This document shows, piece after piece, positions 1 through 9,800 of a stretch of 64,000 nucleotides of DNA. A program made the translations under genes and the position numbers. The DNA lies in the NCBI GenBank assembly GCA_019429365.1, contig JAHYJD010000001.1, forward strand, positions 1 through 64,000, written 5' to 3'. The notes below the pieces were generated by a model. The model was not told the origin of the DNA, searched no databases, and saw nothing but the letters and a program-made list of their open reading frames with translations. This DNA is from Bacteroidales bacterium. GTDB taxonomy: Bacteria > Bacteroidota > Bacteroidia > Bacteroidales > UBA7960. Position 1 is the stretch's first letter, and the number at the start of each line of letters is the position of its first letter.

Positions 1-2914
1 GAATGACCAGCAGGTAGAGGCCGGATGGAAGCGCCGAGGTGTTGAAGCTGGCTTTGATGTTGCCCATATCCTCAAGGGTCATTTGATCCACGACTTGCCC
101 GGAAATATTCATGAGCTGAATATTCACTTTTTCCCGGAAGGGGAAATTTAATTCAACCCATAATATTGAACTGGCCGGATTTGGGAAAATCCGCAAGCCT
201 CCCACAGTGCTCTCTTCTACAATGGTTTGCGAAGGAGGGAAGTTGTGATCCCAGGGGTCGAGCTGCCATCGAAAGAAAGGATAGGTAGTATTTTGCTGAA
301 TACTCCAGATGTATTCGAAGTCCCATCCTTCAAAAGTAGCTTGCTGGGTCATGGCCGCTGTGGTTTTTGGCGTACCTCCATAAGAGGAGGCTTGTCCGCT
401 GGTTTCGGTGTCCCAAAAAGAATAATACCAATCTGAACCCAAGTTTTCGCCAATCAAGCCCCCCGCAACAATCCCTTCCACTTCTCCTGTTGAGTAAGAA
501 TTGGCGACCAATGAGGTTCTCAGACTGCCAACCAAACCGCCAACATAATTGGTTCCTTCGGTCTGGCCGGTGGCGTAAGCATCTATGATATAACTGTATT
601 CGGTCGCTCTACCTATTAATCCACCGGTGAATACACGACCCTGCACATTGCCAGAAGCAAAGCAAGAATAAACATCGCTCAAATTGAGCCTGCCTGCCAG
701 ACCCCCGGTTTGCTGGGTGCCTTCTTCATTTTGCGTCACGTTTACCGAAGAATACGAATCTTCGATATAGGAATAGTAAGTGGCCATTCCTACCAATCCC
801 CCTGCAATGGTTCCTCCGGTTAGCTGCCCCGTTGAGAAACAATTGTAAATGTCGCTTTCAGAAGAAAATCCTGCCAGGGCACCGGTGTTCCGCCCTCCGG
901 AGATATTCACATCTTCAAGGGCAATGTTAAGCAGATAGGTTTCCTGAATAGCCCCAAACAGGCCGACATAATCTTTTTCGGGCCTGTTAATGGTCAAGTT
1001 GTTGATTTTATAACCGTTTCCATCATAATATATGATTGCTCTTTGATTAATCTCTCCGATGGGCAGCCAGCCTTCCCCATCTTTCCACGGGGAGTTACCT
1101 AGGTCAATGTCGGCAACTTGTTTGAAAAGCGTAAAATTGTGCAATCTCACGGTAAAAAGTTCACCGGGAGTGGCGACTTCATAGGGGCTTTCCCAGGTCC
1201 CATTGCCGCCGCTAAACCCAGGATTTGCAAAAGTGGAAATCACCTGCGTGGGGTCGCTTTCATTTTCACCAAAAAGGGCGGTCAGGTAGTAGGAATAATA
1301 AATGAAGTTTTCCAGTTCAGCATCAATAAAAGCATTGGTTTCGGGCCCAAAGGTCTGATACAATTCATCGTTGCGGAAAAGTTTTATTCCCGTTGGACTG
1401 CCAAGCGAGGGTACCACCCAGCTCAGGGATATTTGTTGGTTTCCGGGCACCGCTGCAAAATTGCTTGGTGGCAGGGTAGTGGGTGGGTAGTTAAATGGCC
1501 CCGGTTCGTTCTGTATTTGAAGGAAAGCGTAAGTTTCGCCAGGGAGGATGCTCCAAATGCCGGAGAAGTTCCAATTGGCGTAAGTGCTTTGCTGCAGCAA
1601 CTCGGCGGTGGTTTTCGGAGTGCCTCCATATGAATTGTCCTGCCCGCTGGTCTCTATATTCCAGTAGCTGTTTGTGGTGTTTAAATCGTAGCCGTCTCCA
1701 ATCAATCCCCCGCTATCAAAATGGCTGCCAACATAGCCAACGGAGTAACTGTTGGTAACCTGGATGTAATAATCTGCCCAGCCTGCCAAGCCGCCCACAT
1801 ACCTGCTACCAAAAACGTTTCCGGCAGCATAGCAATTGATTATTATTGAGTTGTCTTCAATGGCGCCGGTCAGTCCCCCAACAGAGTACCCCGTGGCATG
1901 TATGTTGGCATTGGAGTAAGAGTTTGAGAATTGGGTTTGAACTGCAACCCCGGTTAATCCGCCTGCCCAGTTCGACTGCAGGTATATTTCTCCTGAGCTG
2001 AAGCAGTTCTCAATCTGAGAATCATAGATAGTTCCGCAAAGGATACCCACCCTGCTGTGGCCAGTAATGTTGGCATTTTGAATATAAATCTCCTTAAATT
2101 GAGCTCCCACAGCAAAACCAAAAAGCCCCTGGAATCCGCCTTGTGGTTGATTAATGGTCAGGTTGCTGATTTTAAATCCATTACCGTCAAATGAACCCCA
2201 GAAGGGGTAATAGTCATTGCCAATAGCAAGCCAGCCGCCCTCTTCATTCCAGGGGGCCACACCCAGATCAATATCGGCAATCTGTTTATAATAGAAAATG
2301 GGGTGATTTCTGATTTCGTTCAGTTGTTCAGCCGTTTCAACCAGAAAAGGATTTTCCAGGGAGCCGTCGCCTCCGGCAAAATTGGCAGTCGTCCCCCAAA
2401 CATTGTTAATGGTGGCAGGCCCGGTAATAATGACCTCCCTGTTGGGCTCGCCCGGCCACTCGCCCAGGCCCCAGGTAGGTTGATCCTGTACCAGGAAGTA
2501 TTTGTAGTAATGAGTGCCTTCCGCCAATTGGAAGGTGATGGAGTAGAACAAGCTTTCCCTGGATTCTTTAATCTCGGGAAAGATTGCCTGTGGGTGTTTT
2601 GGAGGAACCGGCTGCATTTGGAATTCTGTATTTGAGCCAGGCGTGGCCCAATCTGTAAAAGTTCCCGAGATGTAAACTTGGTGAACTTCGGGGTTAAAGA
2701 CCACACCTCCTTCAGCTACAGCGTTGGTCATATCCACAACAAAAGTAACCTCGTAGTTCTTTTCGTGCCCGGTTCTTTGATCAAAATCAATCGCTCCCGA
2801 TCCTGAACCCTTTTCAAAACCAGAGAAAAATGGCACCCGGTTTTCTTTTTGTGCTTGTGCACTTAATGCCCCAAAAGCAAGCAATACGATAATAATAGTG
2901 TAAATGTTCTTCAT
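1..2914 (-). CDS. GLUG-motif repeat surface protein with T9SS type A sorting domain (3' end truncated by window start)
   Basis: Reading from CAT at 2912-2914 on the minus strand gives MKNIYTIIIVLLAFGALSAQAQKENRVPFFSG..., open to the window edge. Contains repeated GLUG-type segments (GGLVGSLRTS..SYSTGEVEG..GGLIGEN, YWNIETSGQDNSYGGTPKTTAEL) and ends LRIFPNPASSILWVEFNFPFREKVNIQLMNISGQVVDQ...SGLYLLVI, typical of T9SS type A CTDs. Absent from the ORF track because no stop lies inside the window. Confidence 0.88.
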   Translation of the reverse strand, partial: MKNIYTIIIVLLAFGALSAQAQKENRVPFFSGFEKGSGSGAIDFDQRTGHEKNYEVTFVVDMTNAVAEGGVVFNPEVHQVYISGTFTDWATPGSNTEFQMQPVPPKHPQAIFPEIKESRESLFYSITFQLAEGTHYYKYFLVQDQPTWGLGEWPGEPNREVIITGPATINNVWGTTANFAGGDGSLENPFLVETAEQLNEIRNHPIFYYKQIADIDLGVAPWNEEGGWLAIGNDYYPFWGSFDGNGFKISNLTINQPQGGFQGLFGFAVGAQFKEIYIQNANITGHSRVGILCGTIYDSQIENCFSSGEIYLQSNWAGGLTGVAVQTQFSNSYSNANIHATGYSVGGLTGAIEDNSIIINCYAAGNVFGSRYVGGLAGWADYYIQVTNSYSVGYVGSHFDSGGLIGDGYDLNTTNSYWNIETSGQDNSYGGTPKTTAELLQQSTYANWNFSGIWSILPGETYAFLQIQNEPGPFNYPPTTLPPSNFAAVPGNQQISLSWVVPSLGSPTGIKLFRNDELYQTFGPETNAFIDAELENFIYYSYYLTALFGENESDPTQVISTFANPGFSGGNGTWESPYEVATPGELFTVRLHNFTLFKQVADIDLGNSPWKDGEGWLPIGEINQRAIIYYDGNGYKINNLTINRPEKDYVGLFGAIQETYLLNIALEDVNISGGRNTGALAGFSSESDIYNCFSTGQLTGGTIAGGLVGMATYYSYIEDSYSSVNVTQNEEGTQQTGGLAGRLNLSDVYSCFASGNVQGRVFTGGLIGRATEYSYIIDAYATGQTEGTNYVGGLVGSLRTSLVANSYSTGEVEGIVAGGLIGENLGSDWYYSFWDTETSGQASSYGGTPKTTAAMTQQATFEGWDFEYIWSIQQNTTYPFFRWQLDPWDHNFPPSQTIVEESTVGGLRIFPNPASSILWVELNFPFREKVNIQLMNISGQVVDQMTLEDMGNIKASFNTSALPSGLYLLVI

Positions 2915-3200
2915 GTCAAACACTTTTAAATTTACACAATGAAATTCGGTATTGTACAAGGAGTAATCCTGAAGCAGGAGGGGTTGAAGAGATTCCCCGG
3001 CTCATCCTGGCCGGAATCCCAAAGAGGAATGGATTGGGGCCTGATGCAATGATCAAGAAATTAACCATTCAGGAGCCAGTATAAAGCCAAAAAGGGGAGA
3101 GGTGGCTTAACGTTATTCAAATATACAAAACTATCCTTAAAATAAAACAATTGTTTTAAATAATTTTTAAAATCATATAAATGATTTTCGGAGCCGCAAT

Positions 3201-3256
3201 GTAAAGAATGAAGAGACGTTGCATGCAACGTCTTTACAAGCATGCAACGCCTCTAC
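3201..3256. repeat. REP-like palindrome plus direct half-copy
   Basis: Perfect 20-bp palindrome AGACGTTGCATGCAACGTCT (3214-3233); GCATGCAACGTCTTTAC (3221-3237) repeated as GCATGCAACGCCTCTAC (3240-3256). Confidence 0.7.
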
Positions 3257-3285
3257 ATATTCATTTTTTATCATCAAAGTTGGTT

Positions 3286-5040
3286 CTACGGCCTGATCAC
3301 CACCTTTCGGGCCACATTCAAACTTTCGCTGCGAATGACCAGCAGGTAGAGGCCCGCGGGCAGTGCAGCCGTGTTGAAGCTGGTTTTTATGTTTCCTGGC
3401 TCTTCAATGGCAGTTTGATCCACGATCTGCCCGGAAATATTCATTAGCTGAATGATAACCTCCTTGCTCTTGGAGTAAAACTCTACGTTAAGCAGGTCCC
3501 TGGCAGGGTTTGGAAATATCCTCAGGCTCTGCTCGCTTAGCTCGCTTACGTTTGTAACATCAAGAAAATGTGCGGTAAGGGTAATGGGAGCGGCGGGCAT
3601 GGTTACCACTGCTGTGGTTTCCTGAGTGTCGTTCAGGTAATTGGTGTCGCCCGACCAGTGCTGGAACACAAAATTGGTGTTGGGCGTAGCGGTAATGGTA
3701 ATGGTTTCGCCAAAGGCGTATGAGCCTTCGCCAGTAAGGGTGCCGCCATTGGGCGGGTCGGCAAGCAGGCTCAGCTGGTTGTAGGGCAGGGGCAGGGTGT
3801 GAAACTGTGCCGGCCCGGCCCAGGGGCTCACCTGCCCGTCGGTGCAGGCCGACCGAACATAAAAGTCGTACAATGTGGCTTGGAAAAGGTTTTCAACCGT
3901 ATTGGGGTTGGCTGTAATGTCTGCACCAACCACGCCATCCTCGGTGTAGTCCATTCCGCTGGGCACCCAGAGCAGGTCCCAGGTGGTGGCCTGTCCTTGT
4001 TCGGTCCAGCCCAGGCTGGCGGTGGCTTCTGTTACATTATTGGCAGTTAGCTCGGTGGGCGGGTCGCAAGGTTCGGCCTGAAGGGCCTCGAAAGTTGTGT
4101 AGTAAACCAATCCCCAACGGCCGCGGGTGTCGAGCGCCCTGACGTAAAGGGTATTTGTGCCGGGCTGTAGAAGTTCGGGCTCCACCACAAAGTATTTCAT
4201 CACGCTTAAGCGGGGGGTGTTCAGCGCAACGGGGGTTCCGTTTCCAGGGCCGGGGTCGGAATTTACAAAGTATTCCATACGCACCACCTTTGCCACATCA
4301 ACCGGGGTAAAGAACTTCAGGAATATGCGGTAAAATGTCAACCCCCAGCTTCCCTTGTCGTCGCGGGTGCGAACATACAGGGTATGCATGCCGGTAGTCA
4401 GGTCACCCAACGGAAGCTCAACTGCCACGGAAATTTCCTCCCCGGGCTGAAATGCAATGGGCGTACCCTGCCCAAATCCCGGGTCTTCATCAAAGAAATA
4501 CTCCATGTAATTTACCTGGTACACCATATCCTGGGGAAGTATCTGAACCAGGAAAGTGCGGTAAAACTGCAATCCCCAGCTGCCTTTGCTGTCGCGGGTA
4601 CGAACGTAAAGCGTATGCATGCCCTCTGCCAAGAATGAAAGCGGGATTTCAACGGCGGCGGTGACATTAGCTCCGGCTTGTATTTCGATGGGCGTTCCCT
4701 GCCCAAAGCCCGGGTCATCATCAAAGAAATATTCCATTTTCGTAACGGGGAAATCCGGATCGAGCGGCAGTCGCTGCACCAGGAAGACGCGCCGGAAAGT
4801 CTGCGACCACTTTCCATTGCTGTCCTTTACCCTGGCATACAGGGTGTGGATGCCAAAATCAAGACCGCTCAGCGGGATGATGAAATTCATTTCCGTATCT
4901 GCTCCGGCAGTTACGGCAATGGGTGTGGCGTTGCCATATCCGGGGTCCTCGCCAATGAAATATTCGGCCTGGACGATCTGCTGGCCCCATAGCGGCAGCC
5001 AGATCATCCAAAAGAAAAATAAAATGATCAGCCGTTTCAT
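3286..5040 (-). CDS. T9SS type A sorting domain-containing protein with four EYFFDxDPGFGxGTPI repeats, Fn3-like domain and InlB-B-repeat-like segment
   Basis: 584 aa ORF; signal peptide MKRLIILFFFWMIWLPLWGQ; about 80-aa repeats; AEPCDPPTELTANNVTEATASLGW Fn3-like; NGGTLTGEGSYAFGETITITATPNTNFVFQHWSGD; C-terminal LRIFPNPARDLLNVEF...GLYLLVIRSESLNVARKVVIRP. Confidence 0.88.
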   Translation of the reverse strand: MKRLIILFFFWMIWLPLWGQQIVQAEYFIGEDPGYGNATPIAVTAGADTEMNFIIPLSGLDFGIHTLYARVKDSNGKWSQTFRRVFLVQRLPLDPDFPVTKMEYFFDDDPGFGQGTPIEIQAGANVTAAVEIPLSFLAEGMHTLYVRTRDSKGSWGLQFYRTFLVQILPQDMVYQVNYMEYFFDEDPGFGQGTPIAFQPGEEISVAVELPLGDLTTGMHTLYVRTRDDKGSWGLTFYRIFLKFFTPVDVAKVVRMEYFVNSDPGPGNGTPVALNTPRLSVMKYFVVEPELLQPGTNTLYVRALDTRGRWGLVYYTTFEALQAEPCDPPTELTANNVTEATASLGWTEQGQATTWDLLWVPSGMDYTEDGVVGADITANPNTVENLFQATLYDFYVRSACTDGQVSPWAGPAQFHTLPLPYNQLSLLADPPNGGTLTGEGSYAFGETITITATPNTNFVFQHWSGDTNYLNDTQETTAVVTMPAAPITLTAHFLDVTNVSELSEQSLRIFPNPARDLLNVEFYSKSKEVIIQLMNISGQIVDQTAIEEPGNIKTSFNTAALPAGLYLLVIRSESLNVARKVVIRP

Positions 5041-5045
5041 GGGGC

Positions 5046-6083
5046 TTAGTTTTGCGATTTGGCCTTGATAATGACCGGCAGCCCCGATGTGGTTGAGCCC
5101 GCCGTAGGCACAATGGCTTCGTAAATACGGGGAATGGCCGGCAAGCCCGAAAGCACATAGGGCAGGGGCCCGCCAAACATGCCGCAGTCGATGCCGCCTT
5201 CACCGGCATCAATGGCGGGGCTGCCAGCTTTCAACTGCCAGCGTCCATCCGCGCTGTAACTGCCCTGGGTGGGGTAGCCAACAAAGACCGTGCTCATATC
5301 CACATTCCCAATATTTCCCGGGCCGTAGTTTCCTCCTGAAACCAAGTTATATGAAACCAGGTTGTAAGCAATGTAATTTCCGGAATTATAAACGCAAAAC
5401 GCGTCAGACAATCCGGTTGCATAAAGGATATTGTTTTTTATTTGTGAGTTATAAACATTAACAAATCCATGCCTGATTACATTGTTTGTTAAAATCCCGT
5501 TTGAAAGGTTGTTTAGTGAAATTCTATCCTCAATATAATTGTTTGAAATAATAATGTTATTCGCAACAACTGAATTTGTTAAAGTTTCTATAAGTGACTG
5601 GATATAATTCTGGTTGATTGTCACATTATCAATGTTTGCGGAAAGCTTAATTCGATCGTAGGAAAGGTTATGAAAATAATTCCTTGCAATTATTACATTT
5701 GAGGCTTTTATTTGAAGGTGATAATTACCGCTTCCATCTGCCGCTTTGAAAAACAAACCGTAAACCTCTGTTCCGGCCGCCTGTGGCTCGATAATCATGT
5801 TCAGTAGCCGGGCATACACTGGATTTGCATAGGTTGAGTCATTTTCCATTAAGAAATATCCGGGCCCAATGATGACCAGTTTTTTTGTAATGGTCAGGGT
5901 GCCATAATGGGTTTGGTCTCCGGTTCCTTCAACGTAAATGGTATCTCCGGCCGAAGCTGCATCATGGGCGGCCTGGAAGGTTGTAAAATCGGCATTAACG
6001 GCCGGGTTGTTGTTCAGTCGCCAGCTGGTGGCGCCTGCGCTGAAAAAGCACAGCATCAGAAAAATGGTTGTTAATCTTTTCAT
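5046..6083 (-). CDS. Secreted right-handed beta-helix repeat protein
   Basis: 345 aa ORF with signal peptide; FTTFQAAHDAASAGDTIYVEGTGDQTHYGTLTITKKLVIIGPGYF and N-rich short repeats (NVIIARNYFHN, NNIIISNNYIED) typical of parallel beta-helix proteins; 5 bp upstream of the next gene on the same strand. Confidence 0.75.
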   Translation of the reverse strand: MKRLTTIFLMLCFFSAGATSWRLNNNPAVNADFTTFQAAHDAASAGDTIYVEGTGDQTHYGTLTITKKLVIIGPGYFLMENDSTYANPVYARLLNMIIEPQAAGTEVYGLFFKAADGSGNYHLQIKASNVIIARNYFHNLSYDRIKLSANIDNVTINQNYIQSLIETLTNSVVANNIIISNNYIEDRISLNNLSNGILTNNVIRHGFVNVYNSQIKNNILYATGLSDAFCVYNSGNYIAYNLVSYNLVSGGNYGPGNIGNVDMSTVFVGYPTQGSYSADGRWQLKAGSPAIDAGEGGIDCGMFGGPLPYVLSGLPAIPRIYEAIVPTAGSTTSGLPVIIKAKSQN

Positions 6084-6240
6084 GGGTTCTGGTTTTTGTG
6101 TTGTAAAAGAAGTGGAATGAGTTGGGTCATTTTTTTCTACATACCAGGATGCACATATTGCTGGATAGCAAGCGCCACTGGCGTTGACATGAAACCAAGC
6201 AATCAGAAAATGGTAACTTAAAAGGTTTTACAAAAAAAAA

Positions 6241-6283
6241 GACGTATGCATGCCGTGCATGCCGGGATCGTACGATCCGTGTC
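6241..6283. repeat. Intergenic palindromic element
   Basis: GACGTATGCATGCCGTGCATGCC followed by perfect 14-bp palindrome GGATCGTACGATCC (6265-6278). Confidence 0.5.
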
Positions 6284-6457
6284 TTTTACCCGGGGTTGGG
6301 GGAGGGCCGGGGGTAAAACGGTTGAGCCGGGGAGAAGAAGGGAAATACCTCGTCTTTCAAACCATAAAATTAAAACAGATATTTAATATTTGCAATAGCT
6401 TAATAATGTTTTATGGTCCAAAAGTTCAATTTAGGAGAGGGAAAAGGCTAAAATAAA

Positions 6458-6492
6458 GAAACCGCCTCATTTATGAAAAATAAGGCGGTTTC
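6458..6492 (-). terminator. Rho-independent terminator downstream of tRNA-Gln
   Basis: Perfect 10-bp inverted repeat GAAACCGCCT...AGGCGGTTTC followed on the minus strand by TTTATTTTA. Confidence 0.8.
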
Positions 6493-6502
6493 AGTGTTAA
6501 AG

Positions 6503-6573
6503 TTGACCGATCAGGATTCGAACCTGAACAGGCAGAACCAAAATCTGCAGTGCTACCGTTACACCATCGGTCA
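6503..6573 (-). tRNA. tRNA-Gln (anticodon TTG)
   Basis: Minus-strand TGACCGATGGTGTAACGGTAGCACTGCAGATTTTGGTTCTGCCTGTTCAGGTTCGAATCCTGATCGGTCAA folds into a cloverleaf: 7-bp acceptor TGACCGA/TCGGTCA, anticodon arm GCAGA-TTTTGGT-TCTGC, T-loop GTTCGAATC. Confidence 0.95.
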
Positions 6574-6593
6574 ATACTTTTGGTTTCGGGTTG

Positions 6594-6623
6594 CAAAGAT
6601 AAAACTATTTTTTTTTCGGTCAA
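6594..6623 (-). promoter_or_regulatory. Bacteroidota-type promoter of tRNA-Gln
   Basis: Minus strand TTG (6623-6621), 19-nt spacer, TATCTTTG (6601-6594), matching TTG-N19-23-TAnnTTTG. Confidence 0.75.
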
Positions 6624-6838
6624 TTATTTTTTAAAAAATAATGCCTTCCCATAACATAAATACTCCCATTTCGTTAAATGTAATAATTCAGGTTAAGTGC
6701 TGTATTTTAGGTGTTTGTGAATGAATGTTAAAAACCGAAATTTTTACTTTGTTTTTTCATAACTTCGCAGGCGATTTAAAAACGGGCGCTTGCTTTTGGC
6801 CTGTTTAGTCCTCTTACCACAAAAATCCTTTGCGAACA

Positions 6839-9800
6839 ATGGACGAAAAGTTGTACAAAAAGATCGACAACTACCTGGCCTGGGCGGCATTTGCCGTGGC
6901 AGCCCTCGTTTTTATGATGACCGTTGAGCCCACCGCCAGCTTCTGGGATGCCGGCGAACGCCTCTCGGTTTCTTACAAGTTGCAGATTGGCCACCCCCCG
7001 GGAGCCCCGCTCTACCAAATGATGGCCCGTATGTTTTCCCTGTTGGCCCTGGGCGATGTGAGCCGGGTGGCCTTCTGGATCAACGCCATGTCGGCATTCT
7101 TTGGAGCCCTTACGGTTAGCTTCTTGTTTCGTACCATCACCATATTGGCAAAAAAACTGATTGCCGTTACAGGTGAAGTGACCCGCGAAAAGGCCATCGC
7201 CATTTTCGGCAGCGGCTTTGTGGGTGCCATGGCCCTTACTTTTAGCGACTCTTTCTGGTTCACTGCCGTGGAAGCTGAAGTGTATGTCACCTCGCTTTTC
7301 CTTACTGCATTCGTTTTCTGGTCCATCCTTAAGTGGGAAGCCTCGGCCCACGAAAAAGATTCACTGAAATGGCTGGTGCTGATTGCTTATATCATTGGCC
7401 TTTCCATTGGGGTGCATATGCTCAACCTGCTGGCTATTCCTGCCATTGTTTTTGTGTATTACTTTAAGAAATTCGAACCCACTCCCAAAGGCATTATCAT
7501 AACCGGTATTATTTCGGTTACGTTGCTTGGCTTTATCATGAGTGTGCTTATTCCGGGATTGCTCACCATCGACTGGTGGTTCGAAAGATTCTTTGTGAAC
7601 ACCCTCAGGCTGCCTTTCCATACAGGCACCATTGCTTTTTTTGTGGCACTCATTGGCGGCATTGCTTACGGCCTTTATTATACCCACAAGCATAAAAAAG
7701 TGGTACTCAACACCATTTTGCTGGCCTTTACTTTTATTGTGATCGGATATTCTTCGTTCTTTATGCTGGTGATCCGTTCCAATGCCCAGGTGCCCATCAA
7801 CGAAAACGCCCCCAAGGATGCCCTGGCCATGAAGGCTTACCTTGGCCGCGAACAATACGGCTCCTGGCCGCTGTTGCACGGCCCTTATTACAACTCACCC
7901 ATGATCGACGCCACCGATGGCCGTCCTGTATTTGGCAAGAACCGCGAAACCCGCCGTTATGAAGTGATCAATCCCCGCACTGGCGTGGAGCCGGTATATG
8001 ATCCTGCCTTTACTACCATTTTTCCCAGGATGCACAGCAGCCGCCCGGCTATTCATGTGAGCGGCTACAAAAACTGGGGCAATGTGAAGGGCCGGCCCAT
8101 TCGATTTACCAATCCCGAAGGGCGGGTTGAAGTGATTGAGAAGCCCACCTTTGGCGAAAACCTGCGTTTTTTCTTTGCTTACCAACTGGGGCATATGTAC
8201 TGGCGGTATTTCATGTGGAATTTTGCCGGAAGGCAAAACGACATTCAGGGCCATGGAAGCCCGGTGGAAGGCAATTGGGTGAGTGGCATCAATTTTATCG
8301 ATGCCGCCCGTCTGGGCCCACAGGATAACCTGCCCGACAGTATGTCGACAAACCGTGGTTACAACCGCTACTATATGCTGCCGTTGCTGCTGGGGATCAT
8401 TGGCATGCTGTTTCAGCTGCGCCGCAGGCCCAACGACACCCTGGTGGTGGCCCTGCTGTTCTTCATGACCGGCATGGCCATTATCATTTACCTGAACCAA
8501 ACACCTTACCAGCCTCGCGAGCGCGATTACTCATACATAGGTTCGTTTTATGCCTTCTCCATCTGGATTGGGCTTGGGGTGCTGAGCATTTACAACTTCC
8601 TTTCTAAAAAACTAAATGGACAACTGGCAGGCATTTCGGCCATTGTGATTGCCCTGCTGGCCGCTCCCGCGCTTTTGGCAAAGGATAACTGGGACGACCA
8701 TGACCGCTCGGGCCGTTACCTTACCCGTGATGTGGCCATCAACTACCTGAATTCCTGCGCACCAAACGCCATTATCTTTACCAATGGCGACAACGACACC
8801 TTCCCGCTCTGGTATGTGCAGGAGGTGGAAGGCATACGTACCGACGTGAAAGTGGTGAACCTGAGTCTGCTCAATACCGACTGGTATATTAACAATATGA
8901 TGCGGCGCAAAACCTACGATGCCGATCCGGTGCCCTTTAGCCTGGAGCCACGGCAGTATCGCGACGGCACGCGCGACTTCGTATATATGGTCGAAAACCC
9001 TAACCTCTCGGGCTACCAGGATTTGCGCAGCATTGTGCAGTTTGTGGGCAACGACGATCAGCGCACCCGCCTGCGTACCACACGTGGGTACGAAGATTAT
9101 ATTCCTACCAAGAATTTCCGCCTGCCGGTCGATGCCGCTAAAGTGTTAGCCAATGGTACGGTGGCCCCCGAAGATGCCCACCTGATCGTGCCCGCCATCG
9201 AATGGACCATCGACGAATTTGGCCTCAATAAAAACCACCTGATGGTGCTCGATTTTCTGGCCACCAACAATTGGGAGCGCCCCGTGTATTTTGCCATCAC
9301 CACCGGCGGCGACTCGTATATGGGTCTCGAAGAGTACTTCCAGCTCGAAGGCATGGCTTACCGCCTGGTGCCCATTCGCACTCCCGACCTTGAAGGGCAG
9401 CCCGGGCGCATCAACACCCGCATCCTTTACGACAACATTATGAACAAGTTCGTGTGGGGCAATATTAACGATCCGAAGGTTTACCTCAATGAAGACCACC
9501 GCCGCCTCACCGTGAACTTCCGCAACATTATGCAGCGCCTGGCACATGCCCTGATTGAAGAAGAGAAGACCGACTCGGCAGTGGCCGTGCTCGACCTCGC
9601 CATGGAGCTGATGCCCGAAAACCAGGTGCCTTTCAACTACTTTAACCTGCTGCTGGCCGAAGCTTACTATTATGCCGATGAGCTCGAAAAAGCCGGTGCC
9701 ATTACCCAGCGCCTGGTCGAGTTGTATTCGCAAGATCTGGAGTATTATTTCTCTATTACCGGGCCCAGGGCAAGCTTCCTTGAGCGCAACAAACAGGAAG

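Noticed and set aside
227-2635. Several short + strand ORFs (227-436, 1118-1633, 2303-2635)
   Set aside because: They overlap the long minus-strand GLUG protein, which has a signal peptide, repeats and a sorting domain.
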